A DNA stretch of 61,978 nt from Pseudoneobacillus rhizosphaerae (GTDB taxonomy: Bacteria; Bacillota; Bacilli; Bacillales; Cytobacillaceae). The notes below the pieces were generated by a model. That model saw only the letters and a program-made list of their open reading frames with translations, did not search any database and was not told the origin of the DNA. Shown here piece by piece: positions 61,822 through 61,978 of this stretch. The DNA is taken from contig NZ_CAKJTG010000019.1 in the NCBI RefSeq assembly GCF_917563885.1, positions 25,219 to 87,196 of the forward strand, in the 5' to 3' direction. The number at the start of each line of letters is the position of its first letter. Position 1 is the first letter of the stretch. A program made the translations under genes and the position numbers.

Positions 61822-61978
61822 AAGGAAGAATTCCGCTTAATTAGTAAATAGTATTTAAAAAACTTTAAATAGACGGAGAGATTCCGCCTATTGACTCGAA
61901 AAACATAAAAACGGGGGAATTTGCATGTCATAACCGGAAAATCTCCCCTTATTTAGCCCGAAACGTGCTCCATTCTGA
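61806..61978 (+). repeat. Interspersed CGGA-hairpin repeat array, copy 4 (cut by window end)
   Basis: Same order of units as copies 1-3 (GAAGGAAGAATTCCGCTTAA, CGGAGAGATTCCGCCTATT, CGGAAAATCTCCCCTTA...). It is more diverged than copies 2 and 3, and is cut off by the window end. Confidence 0.85.

Overview
This is a 62-kb chromosomal stretch of a low-GC, endospore-forming Bacillaceae bacterium. The spore photoproduct lyase pair splA-splB, a KinB-like sporulation kinase and B. subtilis-like proteins (PatA-like, RocB-like, YwnA/YwnB-like, YqcI/YcgG) support this. The interspersed short-hairpin repeats would suit a Neobacillus-like or related genome, but that assignment is inference. There are no rRNA or tRNA genes, no recognisable IS transposase and no prophage structural genes.

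Layout. 1-2.8 kb: three direct copies of a ~220-bp repeat array around an alpha/beta hydrolase and a small Vsr/DUF559-like nuclease with a winged helix; a fourth copy lies at the right edge. Copies 2 and 4 are preceded by decayed 3' ends of the same nuclease gene, so nuclease and repeat appear to form one unit. 3-12.4 kb: mostly single genes (MFS transporter, isochorismatase-family hydrolase, YqcI/YcgG, GNAT, PstS-like protein, YdcZ transporter, diguanylate cyclase, MarR-flavin reductase pair). 12.7-19 kb: a catabolic unit under a divergent FadR-type GntR regulator (30-aa peptide, PatA-like aminotransferase, RocB-like M20 peptidase, DUF2848 protein, YfcC permease), with a textbook operator over its promoter. 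20-21.6 kb: a 52-bp tandem repeat, a yybP-ykoY (Mn2+) riboswitch with two terminators, a 38-codon ORF and the DNA glycosylase gene mpg. 21.9-25.3 kb: TetR plus a two-ATPase ABC exporter. 25.4-26.7 kb: an orphan AimR-like (arbitrium receptor) gene. 26.9-38.7 kb: accessory genes, including a frameshifted membrane protein, an SRPBCC fusion, a Rrf2/YwnB-like divergent pair with twin operators and a membrane-anchored CatE-like protein. 38.8-44.7 kb: a divergent HprK paralogue, a zinc metallopeptidase, and a UV-repair neighbourhood (splB, splA, uvsE). 44.9-50.2 kb: membrane and exported proteins and the kinase. 50.4-58.2 kb: a four-gene Wadjet-type (Jet) defence operon in the order D-A-B-C. 58.2-61.6 kb: a GreA/GreB-like gene with a leader ORF, a lipoprotein, a second hairpin repeat, and an HrtBA-like ABC transporter.

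The strongest system here is the Wadjet operon, an SMC-family complex (JetA kleisin-like, JetB KITE-like, JetC SMC-like) plus a Toprim nuclease (JetD) that in other bacteria cleaves closed-circular plasmids. The most novel-looking signals are the nuclease-linked repeat unit, the manganese riboswitch placed before a tiny ORF rather than a manganese exporter, the solitary AimR, the two small ORFs that begin regulated transcripts, and the HprK paralogue with an altered signature motif. All functions were assigned by reading the sequence; no database search was run.
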